From NCBI RefSeq assembly GCF_031157835.1, contig NZ_JAVIDR010000019.1, positions 1 through 64,000 of the forward strand: a stretch of DNA of 64,000 nt. The letters run 5' to 3'. Below, piece after piece: positions 48,953 through 59,900 of this stretch; the first letter of the stretch is position 1; every line of letters starts with the position of its first letter. Below the pieces are notes generated by a model. The model did no database searches, was not told the origin of the DNA, and was given only the letters and a program-made list of their open reading frames with translations. The stretch comes from Acinetobacter rudis. Lineage in GTDB: Bacteria; Pseudomonadota; Gammaproteobacteria; Pseudomonadales; Moraxellaceae. The translations under genes and the position numbers were made by a program.

Positions 48953-50039
48953 TAGAAAACAAAAGTTACTGCTGGCTTATGCTGGGACTGTACTTTTACC
49001 TTTAGCCGTGACGGTTACGTACTTAAATGTATTTGCACATGACCGCTATCAATCTGCTTCTGTGTTACTGGTTAAACAAGTGGGTGATACTACGGTTTCA
49101 GATACTGGTGGTTTAACTGCGCTATTGGGAGTGGCCAATACCAGTGGTGAAGACAGTAATATTTTAAGGGAGTATATTACTTCACGCGACATGGTAGAAA
49201 AGCTTGATAAGCAACTAGACTTACGTAAAGCATTTAGACAAGATGGTGATCCAATTTTTTCCTTGTCAAAGGATGCAACAGTCGAAGACTTGGTTGAGCA
49301 TTTTCAAAAAGTAGTCAAGGTTAATCTCGATGAAAAAACCATGATGCTTAATGTAACATCACAAGGTTTTACTCCTGCATTTTCATTAAAGCTTAATCAG
49401 GCAATATTGCAGCAAAGCGAAGGTTTTATTAATGGTATATCCAATAGTATTGCACTCGAACAGCAAAAGTATGCCCAGCAGCAATTAGATGAAGCAACCA
49501 ATCAGCTGAACACGGCACGTCAAAACTTACTGACCTATCAAAATGAAAACAGTACCTTTGACCCTGAAACACAGGCCAAGGCTGTTGCGACCTTAGTGGC
49601 AGGTTTACAAGCAAATTTGGCACAGCTTCATACTGAGGAACGTACTTTATTGGCCTATTTGAACCCTGAGTCTGCTCAAGTGGTGGCCATTCGGAGTCAA
49701 ATTGAATCGGTCAAAAAACAAATAGATGATGAAAATGCCAAACTTACCTCTCCAAGCAATGCCAAGCTAAATAAGGCGGTTGCTGATTTTGAGGAGTTAA
49801 AAGCACAGGTAGCCTTCTCAACCGATCTTTACAAAATCTCTTTAGCCTCGCTAGAAAAAGCACGTTTAGAGGCCTCAAAGAAACTCAAAAAACTCGTCAT
49901 TATTGCTGAACCGCGTTTAGCAGAAGATGCACTCTACCCACGCCGTACTTATATAAGTGCAACTACGTTTATTATTTTAAATATTTTGTTTGGTATTGGG
50001 CTGTTGATTAGTTCCATCATTCGTGAGCATCGGGAGTAA
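48942..50039 (+). CDS. kpsE: Capsule export inner-membrane adaptor (polysaccharide co-polymerase family)
   Basis: KpsE (CtrB/BexC) bridges the ABC transporter and the outer-membrane exporter. The 365-residue product has an N-terminal membrane helix (about 8-29) and a long periplasmic coiled-coil region (about 160-300). A second helix lies near the C-terminus (about 335-357). The PRRTYISATTFIILNILFGI segment is family typical. It is followed immediately by kpsD. Confidence 0.92.
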   Translation: MRINRKQKLLLAYAGTVLLPLAVTVTYLNVFAHDRYQSASVLLVKQVGDTTVSDTGGLTALLGVANTSGEDSNILREYITSRDMVEKLDKQLDLRKAFRQDGDPIFSLSKDATVEDLVEHFQKVVKVNLDEKTMMLNVTSQGFTPAFSLKLNQAILQQSEGFINGISNSIALEQQKYAQQQLDEATNQLNTARQNLLTYQNENSTFDPETQAKAVATLVAGLQANLAQLHTEERTLLAYLNPESAQVVAIRSQIESVKKQIDDENAKLTSPSNAKLNKAVADFEELKAQVAFSTDLYKISLASLEKARLEASKKLKKLVIIAEPRLAEDALYPRRTYISATTFIILNILFGIGLLISSIIREHRE

Positions 50040-50042
50040 GTG

Positions 50043-51722
50043 ATGAATAAAAAAATATTATGTTCAGCGCTGGCGCTGCTCAGTTATAGCTCAACTATGC
50101 TTTATGCCAATAGCATGTTGCCAAATAATCCAATTTTAGCGGGTCTAGATGTTAACCAACAGGCACGTGAGCAAGACCCAACCATATTACCTAGCCAGTC
50201 TATTAGCCCAAATAGTAATGCGACGGTTAAGTATCCAAGCAACAGCAACATGTTTGGTTCACAATTATTTAAAGGGGCTTTTTCAGCGACAGCTGGAAGT
50301 ACTTTTAATAACAGTTATAAGCTTAACCCCGGTGACCAAGTGAATGTACGTATGTGGGGTGCTTATCAATATGCAGGTACACAAACAGTAGACCCTAAAG
50401 GGAATCTGTTTTTACCTAATATTGGCCCAGTTCAAGTTCAAGGGGTTAGTAATGGTCAGTTACAAGCTCTAATTGAGTCGCATGTACGTAAAGTGTATGT
50501 GTCTAATGTAGGTGTATATGCATCATTGGTTGAGGCACAGCCAGTCAAAGTATTAGTCACCGGCGTAGTCAATCAACCAGGGAACTACGGCGGTTTAGCA
50601 AATGACAGCGTTGTTGCTTATTTAGACCGTGCTGGTGGGGTAGACCCTGAGCGTGGCAGTTATATCGACATTAAAATTATGCGTAATGGTCAAATTATGC
50701 AACAGGTTGACTTATATGAGTTTCTCATCTCTGGTCGTTTACAGCCTTTTAGTTTTAGAGATGGCGATGTCGTAGTTGTTGGTCCACGTACACAGACTTT
50801 TAGCATTAGCGGCGAAGTGTTTAATGCCTATGATTTTGAGTTTAACGTACCCTACCTGAGTGTAGCCCAAGCGCTTAGTGTAGCAAAAGCTAAACCAGGT
50901 GCGACCAACATTAGCATTATGCGCCGTCAGGGCAATGAATACCGTAGTGAGTACTATCCGATTAGCCAAGCTAACGATGTACAGGTACAAAATGGCGATG
51001 TACTCAGTGTAACTGCCGACCGTTATGCAGGCACGATTCAAGTACGAATTGAGGGTGCCAATAATGGTGAGCATGCCATCGTACTGCCTTATGGTGCTAA
51101 ACTCTCTGAGGTACTGCCAAAAATTAAGCCAAACAGCTTGGCTAATATGCAGGCCTTACAATTGTTTAGACCATCTGTGGCAAAACGTCAAAAAGAAATG
51201 CTCAACATTGCCTTAGATAAACTTGAAGATGCAACGTTTAATGCGCGCTCAAGTACCCAAGAAGAGGCAAAGTTACGTAGTACAGATGCGGAGTTAGTTA
51301 AACAGTTTGTTGCCAAAGCACGTCAGACACAGCCTCTAGGTCAAGTGGTACTTAATCCAAATACTTACCAAGATGTAATTTTAGAACAAGGTGATATTTT
51401 AAAAATCCCTGAAATTACTTCTGTGGTCATGGTGCATGGTGAAGTGGCTTTTGCTAATGGTGTAGAGTATCAACCGAACCGTAGTGCAATTAGTTACATT
51501 GAGCAAGTCGGTGGCTTTAGTCAGAAGTCGAATAAGTCAAAAGTCATTGTGATTCATCAAAATGGTGAAGCTGAGCTGGTAAGTAAGAGCAGTAAAATCC
51601 AGCAGGGCGATGAAATCATGGTATTGCCTAAAGCTTCAAGTAAATCTATTGAAGTGGCGCGCGGTATTACTGCTATTCTTTATCAAATTGCAATTATGAC
51701 TAAAGTGGCATTAGATCTGTAA
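50043..51722 (+). CDS. kpsD: Capsule export outer-membrane/periplasmic protein
   Basis: KpsD is the Wza-related (OPX) exporter through the periplasm and outer membrane. The product of about 559 residues has a signal peptide ending near LYA (about residue 22). A polysaccharide export domain follows (LNPGDQVNVRMWG, about 95-107), then SLBB domains (VLVTGVVNQPGNYGG, about 176-190, and a second at MVHGEVAFANGVEY). There is no lipobox. ATG 50043 is used; the GTG just before it is not needed. Confidence 0.92.
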   Translation: MNKKILCSALALLSYSSTMLYANSMLPNNPILAGLDVNQQAREQDPTILPSQSISPNSNATVKYPSNSNMFGSQLFKGAFSATAGSTFNNSYKLNPGDQVNVRMWGAYQYAGTQTVDPKGNLFLPNIGPVQVQGVSNGQLQALIESHVRKVYVSNVGVYASLVEAQPVKVLVTGVVNQPGNYGGLANDSVVAYLDRAGGVDPERGSYIDIKIMRNGQIMQQVDLYEFLISGRLQPFSFRDGDVVVVGPRTQTFSISGEVFNAYDFEFNVPYLSVAQALSVAKAKPGATNISIMRRQGNEYRSEYYPISQANDVQVQNGDVLSVTADRYAGTIQVRIEGANNGEHAIVLPYGAKLSEVLPKIKPNSLANMQALQLFRPSVAKRQKEMLNIALDKLEDATFNARSSTQEEAKLRSTDAELVKQFVAKARQTQPLGQVVLNPNTYQDVILEQGDILKIPEITSVVMVHGEVAFANGVEYQPNRSAISYIEQVGGFSQKSNKSKVIVIHQNGEAELVSKSSKIQQGDEIMVLPKASSKSIEVARGITAILYQIAIMTKVALDL

Positions 51723-51772
51723 TGAGTTCAGCGATTTGACAAGTGTTGTGCTGGTGCAATTAAGGAGTTGGA

Positions 51773-53758
51773 ATGGCTTTTGTGTTTAGTAATCGAAAGA
51801 TTCAAAGCATTCCAAATATCCAGCATTTCTTAGCAGAAGAAGCTAGCTTCAATGGTCCACTCTATATAGGGTGGGGGCGTAAGACAAGTTTTAGTCGTGC
51901 ACAGCATTTAGCCAAGAAAAATTCAGCATCTTGTCTATGCCTTGAAGACGGTTTTATTCGCTCTTTGGGCTTAGGTAAGCAAGGTGCTGTACCCTTTTCT
52001 CTGGTTGTTGATCATTGTGGTATCTACTTTGATGCCCGACAAAGCTCTGATTTGGAGCAGTTGATTTTACGGGCAGAAGATCATGTTCAAAATCAACGTG
52101 CGGCACAAGCAATTGAGTATATTTTACGTTACCAACTGACAAAATATAATCAAAAATATACCCCCATAGATATAAGCCAGTTTCATGGGCAACAGAATAT
52201 TTTAATTGTTGATCAAACTGTAGGTGATCAATCCATCGCATGTGCTGGGGCAAATCTAGAAAGCTTTCAAAGGATGTTGCAGCAAGCTCGTATAGACCAT
52301 CCTCATGCAAAAATATGGATTAAAACACATCCTGATGTATTAATGGGTAAAGCAAAAGGACACTTTACTGAACAGGATTTTAGCCAAGCAAATGTAGCTG
52401 TTATGAGTGAAAACTATAATCCTATTGCTTTATTGCAACAGATGGATGAGGTTTATGTAGTGAGCTCACAGCTGGGCTTTGAAGCATTATTATGTAATAA
52501 AACTGTACATTGTTTTGGTTTGCCTTGGTATGCAGGTTGGGGCTTAACCCAAGATCAGTATGCTCCTCTACATATATTACGAGGGCGTCGTCAGCACAAA
52601 AGATCATTATTGCATGTATTTTCAAGTGCTTACTTACACTATGCTCGTTATGTTTCTCCTGTAACAGGGAAGCGTTGTGAATTAGAAGATATAATTTTGA
52701 TGTTACAACCCAATGTGGCCATGCAAAATATATTGCCATCTTCACTACAGTTATTTGGTTTTAGCCGTTGGAAAAAAAAGTTTTTACGTTCGTATCTGCA
52801 TTTACCGCAAACACAATTGGCTTTTAAAAATTGGTTTAAACCCAAGGCATCGGATCATATTGTCGCTTGGGGGAAAAAGGCTTATCAGTTTAAACAAAGT
52901 GGTATTCAGCAGTTATGTACTGTCGAAGATGGTTTTATTCGCTCTATTGGTTTAGGGGCCGCATTAACAAGACCGTGCTCTTTGGTTTTTGACCCCATTG
53001 GTATTTACTACGATGCTACTGCTCCTTCTTATTTGGAACATTTACTCAATCACTGTTGTTTAACTCCAGCAGAGCTACAGCGTGCTGCTTTGTTAAGAAG
53101 TCGAATTATTGAGTTGAATATATCAAAGTACAATGTTGGCGCCAGAGATAGCCTAGAAATTGATTTTACTGGGAAAGTCATATTGGTTGTTGGGCAGGTC
53201 GAAGATGATATGTCGGTGCTATTGGGTGGGGTTGATATTAAAACCAATATCGGCTTATTGAAACAAGTACGGGCCTTAAATCCCGATACTTACATTATTT
53301 ATAAGCCACATCCAGATGTAGAGGCTGGTTTACGCGCTGGTAAAATAGAGCAGCACTTGTTATTAGAGTATGCCAATTACGTAGAGACGCGGCGTTCCAT
53401 TATTGAGTGTTTTTCAGTCATTGATGAGGTGCATACCCTCACATCTTTAACTGGCTTTGAAGCCATAATACGTGGCATCAAAGTCGTTTGTTATGGTCAA
53501 CCCTTTTATGCAGGTTGGGGGTTAACTGTAGACCGTCATCATAACCTACGTCGTAAACGCCAATTAACTGTTGAGGAATTACTTTATGTGGTTCTTATTC
53601 AATATGCTGTCTATAATTTAGAATCCTCTAAAGTTGCCTTAACTCATGTGGAGTCTATTTTAGATTATCTTGAGCAACAGCAGCATGAAAAAGGAGTTGT
53701 GCCTCAGAAATGGATTGAACTTTTAGTAAAAATAAGAAATTTAGCAGCAAGAAAATAA
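51773..53758 (+). CDS. kpsC: Capsule beta-Kdo transferase KpsC
   Basis: KpsC helps to build the poly-Kdo linker on phosphatidylglycerol that anchors group 2 capsules. The 661-residue product shows its internal duplication. GWGRKTSFSRAQHLA with CLEDGFIRSLGLG (about 30-70) recurs as AWGKKAYQFKQ with VEDGFIRSIGLG (about 360-400). Two further paired motifs are GLPWYAGWGLT and GQPFYAGWGLT. No kpsS, kpsF or kpsU is in the window. It is the last gene of the kpsMTEDC block. Confidence 0.93.
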   Translation: MAFVFSNRKIQSIPNIQHFLAEEASFNGPLYIGWGRKTSFSRAQHLAKKNSASCLCLEDGFIRSLGLGKQGAVPFSLVVDHCGIYFDARQSSDLEQLILRAEDHVQNQRAAQAIEYILRYQLTKYNQKYTPIDISQFHGQQNILIVDQTVGDQSIACAGANLESFQRMLQQARIDHPHAKIWIKTHPDVLMGKAKGHFTEQDFSQANVAVMSENYNPIALLQQMDEVYVVSSQLGFEALLCNKTVHCFGLPWYAGWGLTQDQYAPLHILRGRRQHKRSLLHVFSSAYLHYARYVSPVTGKRCELEDIILMLQPNVAMQNILPSSLQLFGFSRWKKKFLRSYLHLPQTQLAFKNWFKPKASDHIVAWGKKAYQFKQSGIQQLCTVEDGFIRSIGLGAALTRPCSLVFDPIGIYYDATAPSYLEHLLNHCCLTPAELQRAALLRSRIIELNISKYNVGARDSLEIDFTGKVILVVGQVEDDMSVLLGGVDIKTNIGLLKQVRALNPDTYIIYKPHPDVEAGLRAGKIEQHLLLEYANYVETRRSIIECFSVIDEVHTLTSLTGFEAIIRGIKVVCYGQPFYAGWGLTVDRHHNLRRKRQLTVEELLYVVLIQYAVYNLESSKVALTHVESILDYLEQQQHEKGVVPQKWIELLVKIRNLAARK

Positions 53759-54594
53759 ACTTTACTTATTATGAAAAGTATTATTATTGATAACTTTTTA
53801 ATATATTTTATATTTTGGATCAAATTATAGATAGTTTAACTACAGATTTATCCCACAACTGCTTCTACGCTTCTTTTTAATATAATGCTTAAACTTATAA
53901 ATGATATAAATACTTCAATCATTACTTATTTTGTTTGCTAAATTTTAGATAACTAGTTTGGTTATGTAGATTGTCATATTTTGATAAATTTATAAATTTT
54001 TCTTATTACCATCGATTATGTGCTTATAAACTCAACTTTATTAAGTTTTACTGCATTATTTATTTTTATATTTATTTAAATTTAATTATTTGGAAATTGT
54101 GTTTAAATTATGCACAAAATTTACAATCTAATTTTATAAATATCAAATGGTTGAATTGTATAAGTAGCACTTAGATCAATATTATATACAAGTATGAATA
54201 TTAATTTTTTATTTCAGCTTTGACATATGAAGCTGTCTTATCATAAACATACATATGGATTATATGTTATGTATTTGTCACAAGTGTAGTCTATATTTGA
54301 TTGATCAATAATTGCGAGGAGAGTCTATATATTCATTGGATCAATCCTTACCATTATAGTTAACTTAATATAAAACAACATGATTTTGTCATACTGTGAT
54401 TAGTCTTAATTAATCATATAAATTTATTTATGTTGAAATTTTCCTATAGTATTATTTTTATCTCCATAATTTAGTTACATTTATTCCAATATATAGGGGT
54501 TTTATTTTAAAATTTAATGGATATTTTGTAGCGTATGTTATACAGTTGGAAAAATTTTTTGCTGACTCTTTAAATAAATCAACTGGTATTATCT
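53759..54594. other. Very AT-rich gene-free stretch between kpsC and the second wecB
   Basis: About 840 bases with no supported gene. It includes the palindrome ATTGATCAAT near 54300. It shares no clear homology with the stretch before the first wecB. The homology of the two modules begins at the wecB start codon. Confidence 0.55.
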
Positions 54595-55728
54595 ATGCTA
54601 AAAATTCTATTGGTCTTTGGAACCCGACCCGAAGCCATTAAGATGGCACCTTTGGTACATGTATTACAGAAACAAGAACAAATTGAAGCGAAAGTTTGTG
54701 TTACGGCACAGCATCGTGAAATGTTAGATTCAGTATTGGATCTATTTGATATTACTCCAGATTATGACTTAAATGTTATGAAGTCTGGACAAAGCTTAAC
54801 TGTGCTTACTTCAAGAATGCTGACTGGGCTTGAAGGTGTATTACAACAGTTCGAACCAGAGGTGGTTTTGGTACACGGTGATACCAGTACTACTTTAAGT
54901 GCTTCTCTTTCAGCTTTTTATCAAAAAATTGATATTGGTCATATTGAAGCAGGTCTAAGAACTTATAATATTTATTCGCCTTGGCCTGAAGAGTCAAACC
55001 GTCAGCTCACCAGCGTATTGAGTCGTTGGCACTTTTCTCCAACCAATACAGCGGCTGGTTTCTTAAAACAAGAATGCGTACCTGAGCATAATATTTTCGT
55101 TACAGGTAATACTGTAATTGATGCCCTGTATTATATAAAAAATAAAATTGAAAATACGCCAGCCTTACAAACTCAAATGCGTGAGCATTTTAATATGTTA
55201 GATTTGAGCAAGAAGCGAGTATTGGTTACAGGGCACCGTCGTGAAAACTTTGGTGAAGGTTTTGAAAATATCTGTCGTGCTTTAAAACGTTTGGCTCAGC
55301 AATACCCAGACATTGAATTTGTTTATCCTGTACATATGAATCCGAATGTACAGAAACCAGTGTATGAACATTTAGACGGTTTAAACAACATTAAACTTAT
55401 TGAGCCACAAGAGTACTTACCTTTCGTTTGGTTAATGCAGCAAAGCTATCTCATATTAACTGACTCAGGCGGTATACAAGAAGAAGCACCATCTTTAGGT
55501 ATTCCTGTACTGGTTATGCGAGATACCACAGAACGACCTGAAGCAGTTGAGGCTGGGACTGTACGTCTGGTGGGCGCAACTGAAGACTCTATTGTGACTA
55601 ATGTGGTTGAATTGCTAGATAATGAAGTTTTACATAGCAAAATGAGCCGTGCACATAACCCTTATGGTGATGGCACTGCATGTGAGCAAATTGCGACTGT
55701 GCTCAAACAAGCATATTTAAAAGTTTAA
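54595..55728 (+). CDS. wecB: UDP-N-acetylglucosamine 2-epimerase (copy 2)
   Basis: The 377-residue product has the same motifs as copy 1 ([41 protein letters not shown]) and about 85% identical residues by eye. The first 26 bases from ATG are identical to those of copy 1. It makes UDP-ManNAc and appears fully functional. It is the first gene of the second module. Confidence 0.95.
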   Translation: MLKILLVFGTRPEAIKMAPLVHVLQKQEQIEAKVCVTAQHREMLDSVLDLFDITPDYDLNVMKSGQSLTVLTSRMLTGLEGVLQQFEPEVVLVHGDTSTTLSASLSAFYQKIDIGHIEAGLRTYNIYSPWPEESNRQLTSVLSRWHFSPTNTAAGFLKQECVPEHNIFVTGNTVIDALYYIKNKIENTPALQTQMREHFNMLDLSKKRVLVTGHRRENFGEGFENICRALKRLAQQYPDIEFVYPVHMNPNVQKPVYEHLDGLNNIKLIEPQEYLPFVWLMQQSYLILTDSGGIQEEAPSLGIPVLVMRDTTERPEAVEAGTVRLVGATEDSIVTNVVELLDNEVLHSKMSRAHNPYGDGTACEQIATVLKQAYLKV

Positions 55729-55761
55729 ATTTAATATTGAAAGTATAGGACTATACAAAGA

Positions 55762-56988
55762 ATGTCGATTAAAAAAGTTTCTGTAAGTGGTTTGGGGTAT
55801 ATTGGTTTACCAACAGCAACGATGTTTGCACATGCTGGCGCAAAAGTTATTGGTTTAGATGTGAACCAACATGCTATTGATACGATTAACCAAGGGCGTA
55901 TTCACATAGTTGAGCCAGGTCTCGAAGAGATTGTTAAAGCAGTGGTTGCTTCTGGTCATTTAAAAGCTGCTAAAACCGCAGAACCAGCAGATGCTTTTTT
56001 AATTGCAGTTCCTACACCGTTTAAAGGTGAAGACTATACGCCTGACCTATCTTATATTGAAGCTGCAGCAAAAACCATCGCGCCTGTTTTGGAAAAAGGC
56101 AATGTGGTTATTTTAGAGTCTACATCACCAGTGGGTGCAACAGAACAAATGTTACAGTGGCTCTCCGAGCTTCGTCCTGATTTGAAATTTCCACAGCACG
56201 ATCAAGATACTGAAAATGATATCTTTGTTGCTTATTGTCCTGAGCGTGTATTGCCAGGTCAGGTTATTCGTGAGTTAGTAGAGAATGACCGTACTATTGG
56301 CGGTGTAACACCACGCTGTGCAGATAAAGCCGCTGAAGTTTATCAAATCTTTGTAAAAGGGGAGTTGGTAAAAACCAATGCACGTACAGCTGAAATGACT
56401 AAGTTGACTGAAAATGCATTCCGCGATGTTAACATTGCTTTTGCTAATGAACTTTCATTGATTTGTGACCGTTTAAATATCAATGTTTGGGAGCTCATTG
56501 GCCTTGCAAACCGTCATCCTCGTGTAGAGATATTACGCCCAGGCGCAGGTGTGGGTGGGCACTGTATTGCAGTTGACCCATGGTTTATTGTGAATAAAAC
56601 ACCAGATCTTGCACATATGGTACGTACGGCACGTGAAGTGAATGACTATAAACCACAGTGGGTGGTGGAGAAGATTGAGCAACAAGTTGCAGCACTGGGC
56701 AACTTAGGTCGTAAACCAAAAGTGGCTCTACTTGGTTTAGCCTTTAAACCAAATATTGATGACTTACGTGAAAGTCCAGCAGTGAGTATTGCTCAACAAT
56801 TGGGTGAAAACACATCAATCGAACTATTACTGGTTGAACCGAATATTCACGAACTCCCAGCAAAAATTACTCAAGGTAAATTGGTTTCTTTAGAAACTGC
56901 AATTGCAGAAGCAGATGTGGTCGCGGAACTTGTAAAACATAATGAATTTACTGATCTTACAATTAATAAATTAAGCTTTGTGGGCTAA
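55762..56988 (+). CDS. wecC: UDP-N-acetyl-D-mannosamine dehydrogenase (copy 2)
   Basis: The 408-residue product is a close relative of copy 1, with GLGYIGLPTATMFAHAG, the catalytic Cys in PGAGVGGHCIAVDPW, and the UDP-binding GLAFKPNIDDLRESPA. All catalytic positions that I can identify are intact, so two working sets for UDP-ManNAcA seem to exist. It is followed after 7 bases by the second glycosyltransferase gene. Confidence 0.95.
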   Translation: MSIKKVSVSGLGYIGLPTATMFAHAGAKVIGLDVNQHAIDTINQGRIHIVEPGLEEIVKAVVASGHLKAAKTAEPADAFLIAVPTPFKGEDYTPDLSYIEAAAKTIAPVLEKGNVVILESTSPVGATEQMLQWLSELRPDLKFPQHDQDTENDIFVAYCPERVLPGQVIRELVENDRTIGGVTPRCADKAAEVYQIFVKGELVKTNARTAEMTKLTENAFRDVNIAFANELSLICDRLNINVWELIGLANRHPRVEILRPGAGVGGHCIAVDPWFIVNKTPDLAHMVRTAREVNDYKPQWVVEKIEQQVAALGNLGRKPKVALLGLAFKPNIDDLRESPAVSIAQQLGENTSIELLLVEPNIHELPAKITQGKLVSLETAIAEADVVAELVKHNEFTDLTINKLSFVG

Positions 56989-56995
56989 GAAAAAC

Positions 56996-59900
56996 ATGAG
57001 AAAACTAGTTTCAGCACGACGTCAAAAGCAAACAAAGGTTCAAGCAATTGCAATCAAAACTGTTGAAAATACATTATTGCAAGGTGTAGATGAAAAACCT
57101 CAATCAGATAAACCAATGCAAAATGACATGGAACAGCAGATTGATGTAATCAGATCAATGCAAAGCGACTCTAAGTTACTTTTGGAAAAAATTGATATAT
57201 TGTTGCTTGAACAACAACGTGCTAAAGACAGTTTTGCTGAAGCTGAAAAAACGCAAGATGAATTAAAAAATATAATTATTTCATTGCAATCAGAGGTTGG
57301 TGTTCTTAAAAAAACATATTCTTCAATTACTGAAAATATTCAGGCTTTGTTTAGTAAGCTTGATAACAAGTCATTATTATCAGAAATACTTACTGAAATT
57401 AAAGTGGCAAAAAATATTCATCGTGAGGATTATAAAACGATTTTGAATGTTCTGTTGAATAAAAAGCAGGACGTTGATACAGAAAGAACAATTTCCTTTC
57501 AGTTAGGTAAAACCATAATTGACGGAACAAAAAATGTAAATAGTATTATAGGGCTACCTAAAAAATTATTGGATTTAAGAAAGGAGTCATTGAAACGTAA
57601 GGACAAGACAATTGTTTCTGTAATAGAAGGAAAGGCAGTCGAGAAAAAAGTATTAAGCACCGCTGTGAGTACTGTTAATAAAGTCACATTAGATGAGCTT
57701 TTAAATAATAATAAAAAGCAAAAAACTGATGGAAACTTATTATTGGGTTTAAGCTTAAAAAATCATGAGTTAGTAGGTTTTGGAAAGAATCAAGAAGGTA
57801 TAACGATTACCAGTAAAATGGTGATTGAAAAACCACGTTACTTTTACTCAAGTAACATGATTGATTTAGCTTCCCTTAGTGATTATATCCATAATAAAAA
57901 AATGACGATACTATTTGAGTCGGAATCAAATGGCTTAAATGTGGAAGTCATTATTAATTACTTAAATGAAGCAAAAGAAAAAATAAGTTTTAGTATGGCA
58001 AAACCAGCCTCTAAAATTTTTATGAATATACCTGATGAATGCAAACATATAAGTTTAGGTATCAAAGTTTCAGGAAATGGAACTTTTCAGATTAAGAAAA
58101 TTAAATTACAAGAGATTACTAAGTCAAATGACGTTATTGTAAAAAAAAACAAACTTAATGAAGGTGTTTCAGTAATTATCCCATCATATAAAGGGGATGA
58201 AACTATACTTGATACATTAAATTCAATAAAACAGCAGAAAAGCATCAATCTCGATTTGGTGGAAGTTGTATGTGTCATTAATGGGCCAGTAAGCAAAACA
58301 GAAAGAGTTTTAAAAAAGTTTATTAAAGATAATCCTCAGATTAATTTAAAAATGCTGTACTCGGATATAGCAAGTGCTTCACAGGCTAGAAATGTGGGGA
58401 TTAATAATGCTACAAAAGAGTTTTTAATATTTTTAGATGATGATGATACGATTACGGAAAATTATTTATCAGACATGTATGCATTGGCTGGTAATAATAC
58501 GGTAGTTTTTAGTTATATTCATGATTTAGATGCATCAGGAAATATTCAAAAAGAAACGAATATCACTAAACAGTTAGTACAAAATAAAGATAATGTGAAT
58601 ATTAACGGTTTAAGTTCGGCTGTAACAATGATTGCATCTAAAATGTTACCTACTGCGGATATTCAACAGGTTATATTTGATCCAAAGCTAAGAAGTGGAG
58701 AGGATGTAAGTTATTTTGTTGAGTATATGGTCAAGTTTAATCCTACTTTTAAGCTTGTTGAAGATATAGATTGCGCATATATTCGTCGTATTACTGATAA
58801 CTCTGTTTCTCGCCAGCCAATGTCTTTTAACTTTAATGTTGAGCAAAGGCTTGATGTTATTAAATCCTTAGATTTAATCATGAGTAATTATGCAGGTCAT
58901 CTTGCAGGTTTTGTTGTTTCAAAAATGAAAGCTCAAATTGGGTTTATCATTCGTTATTTGACAGAGCATCCACAAGAGCTAGATAAAGTTTTAGAGCAAA
59001 TTATTCAAAGAAAAATTTATCACTTTCCCTATAAATATTTTTGGGAAAAAGTTGGAAAAAATGAAGTTAAACAGTTAGTTTTTTCTTATTGTCACCCTCC
59101 ATTCGTTGATACAAGTGCCACAATTGTAGGTAAACGCGTTCAGGAATTTGGTTTATTGTCTGATGTAATAGCAAATGATATGTCTAGTCTAAGAAAGGTA
59201 GATGAAGACATGATGTTTTTAAATAAACATTTAATCAATGATATCAATTTCTTACAAACTGAAACTAGCTTTGGCGGTTGGAGAGCGATAAAGGAATTCT
59301 CTGAGCAAGCAAATAAATTGGTTGAAGGTAAGTTTTATAGTCAAATATATAGTCGAGTACTATGGCCTGGATCTAATTTTGCTGCAGCTATCTATAAATC
59401 AAAAAATCCTCAAACCAAATGGATTGCTGAATTTTCTGATCCCGCTGTGCTCGATATTCATGGTAAAGAGCGTAGTAGTTTATTAGATGATAAAACATGG
59501 GTGGAAGAAATACTGGCAAAAGTTCCTAGTAATATAAAAAATCATTTACTAGGGGAAAATAACTTATATGTCTGGTGTGAATTGCTGGCTTATTTATTTG
59601 CTGATGAGATTATATTTACATGCGAAAATCAGCGAAAAGTAATGTTAGATAGCTTTAAATATAAAGACATTGCTCAGTTAGCCTATAAAAAATCTGTAAT
59701 TAAACAGCACCCAACTTTACCTAAAGCATTTTATCAATTAGGCCAAGGCGAATATAACATCGACCACAATTATATCAATATTGGTTATTTTGGTGTTTTT
59801 TATGCAAATCGTAATTTAAATGATTTTATTGAAGTAATTCAACAGATAAATCAACAAAAACAGGTTAAGAAAAAAATTAAGCTTCATATTTTCACTAATG

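Noticed and set aside
53971..54174. 67-codon open frame between kpsC and the second wecB
   Set aside because: TTG start, composition dominated by Phe/Tyr/Ile/Asn from AT-rich DNA, no ribosome-binding site and no family.
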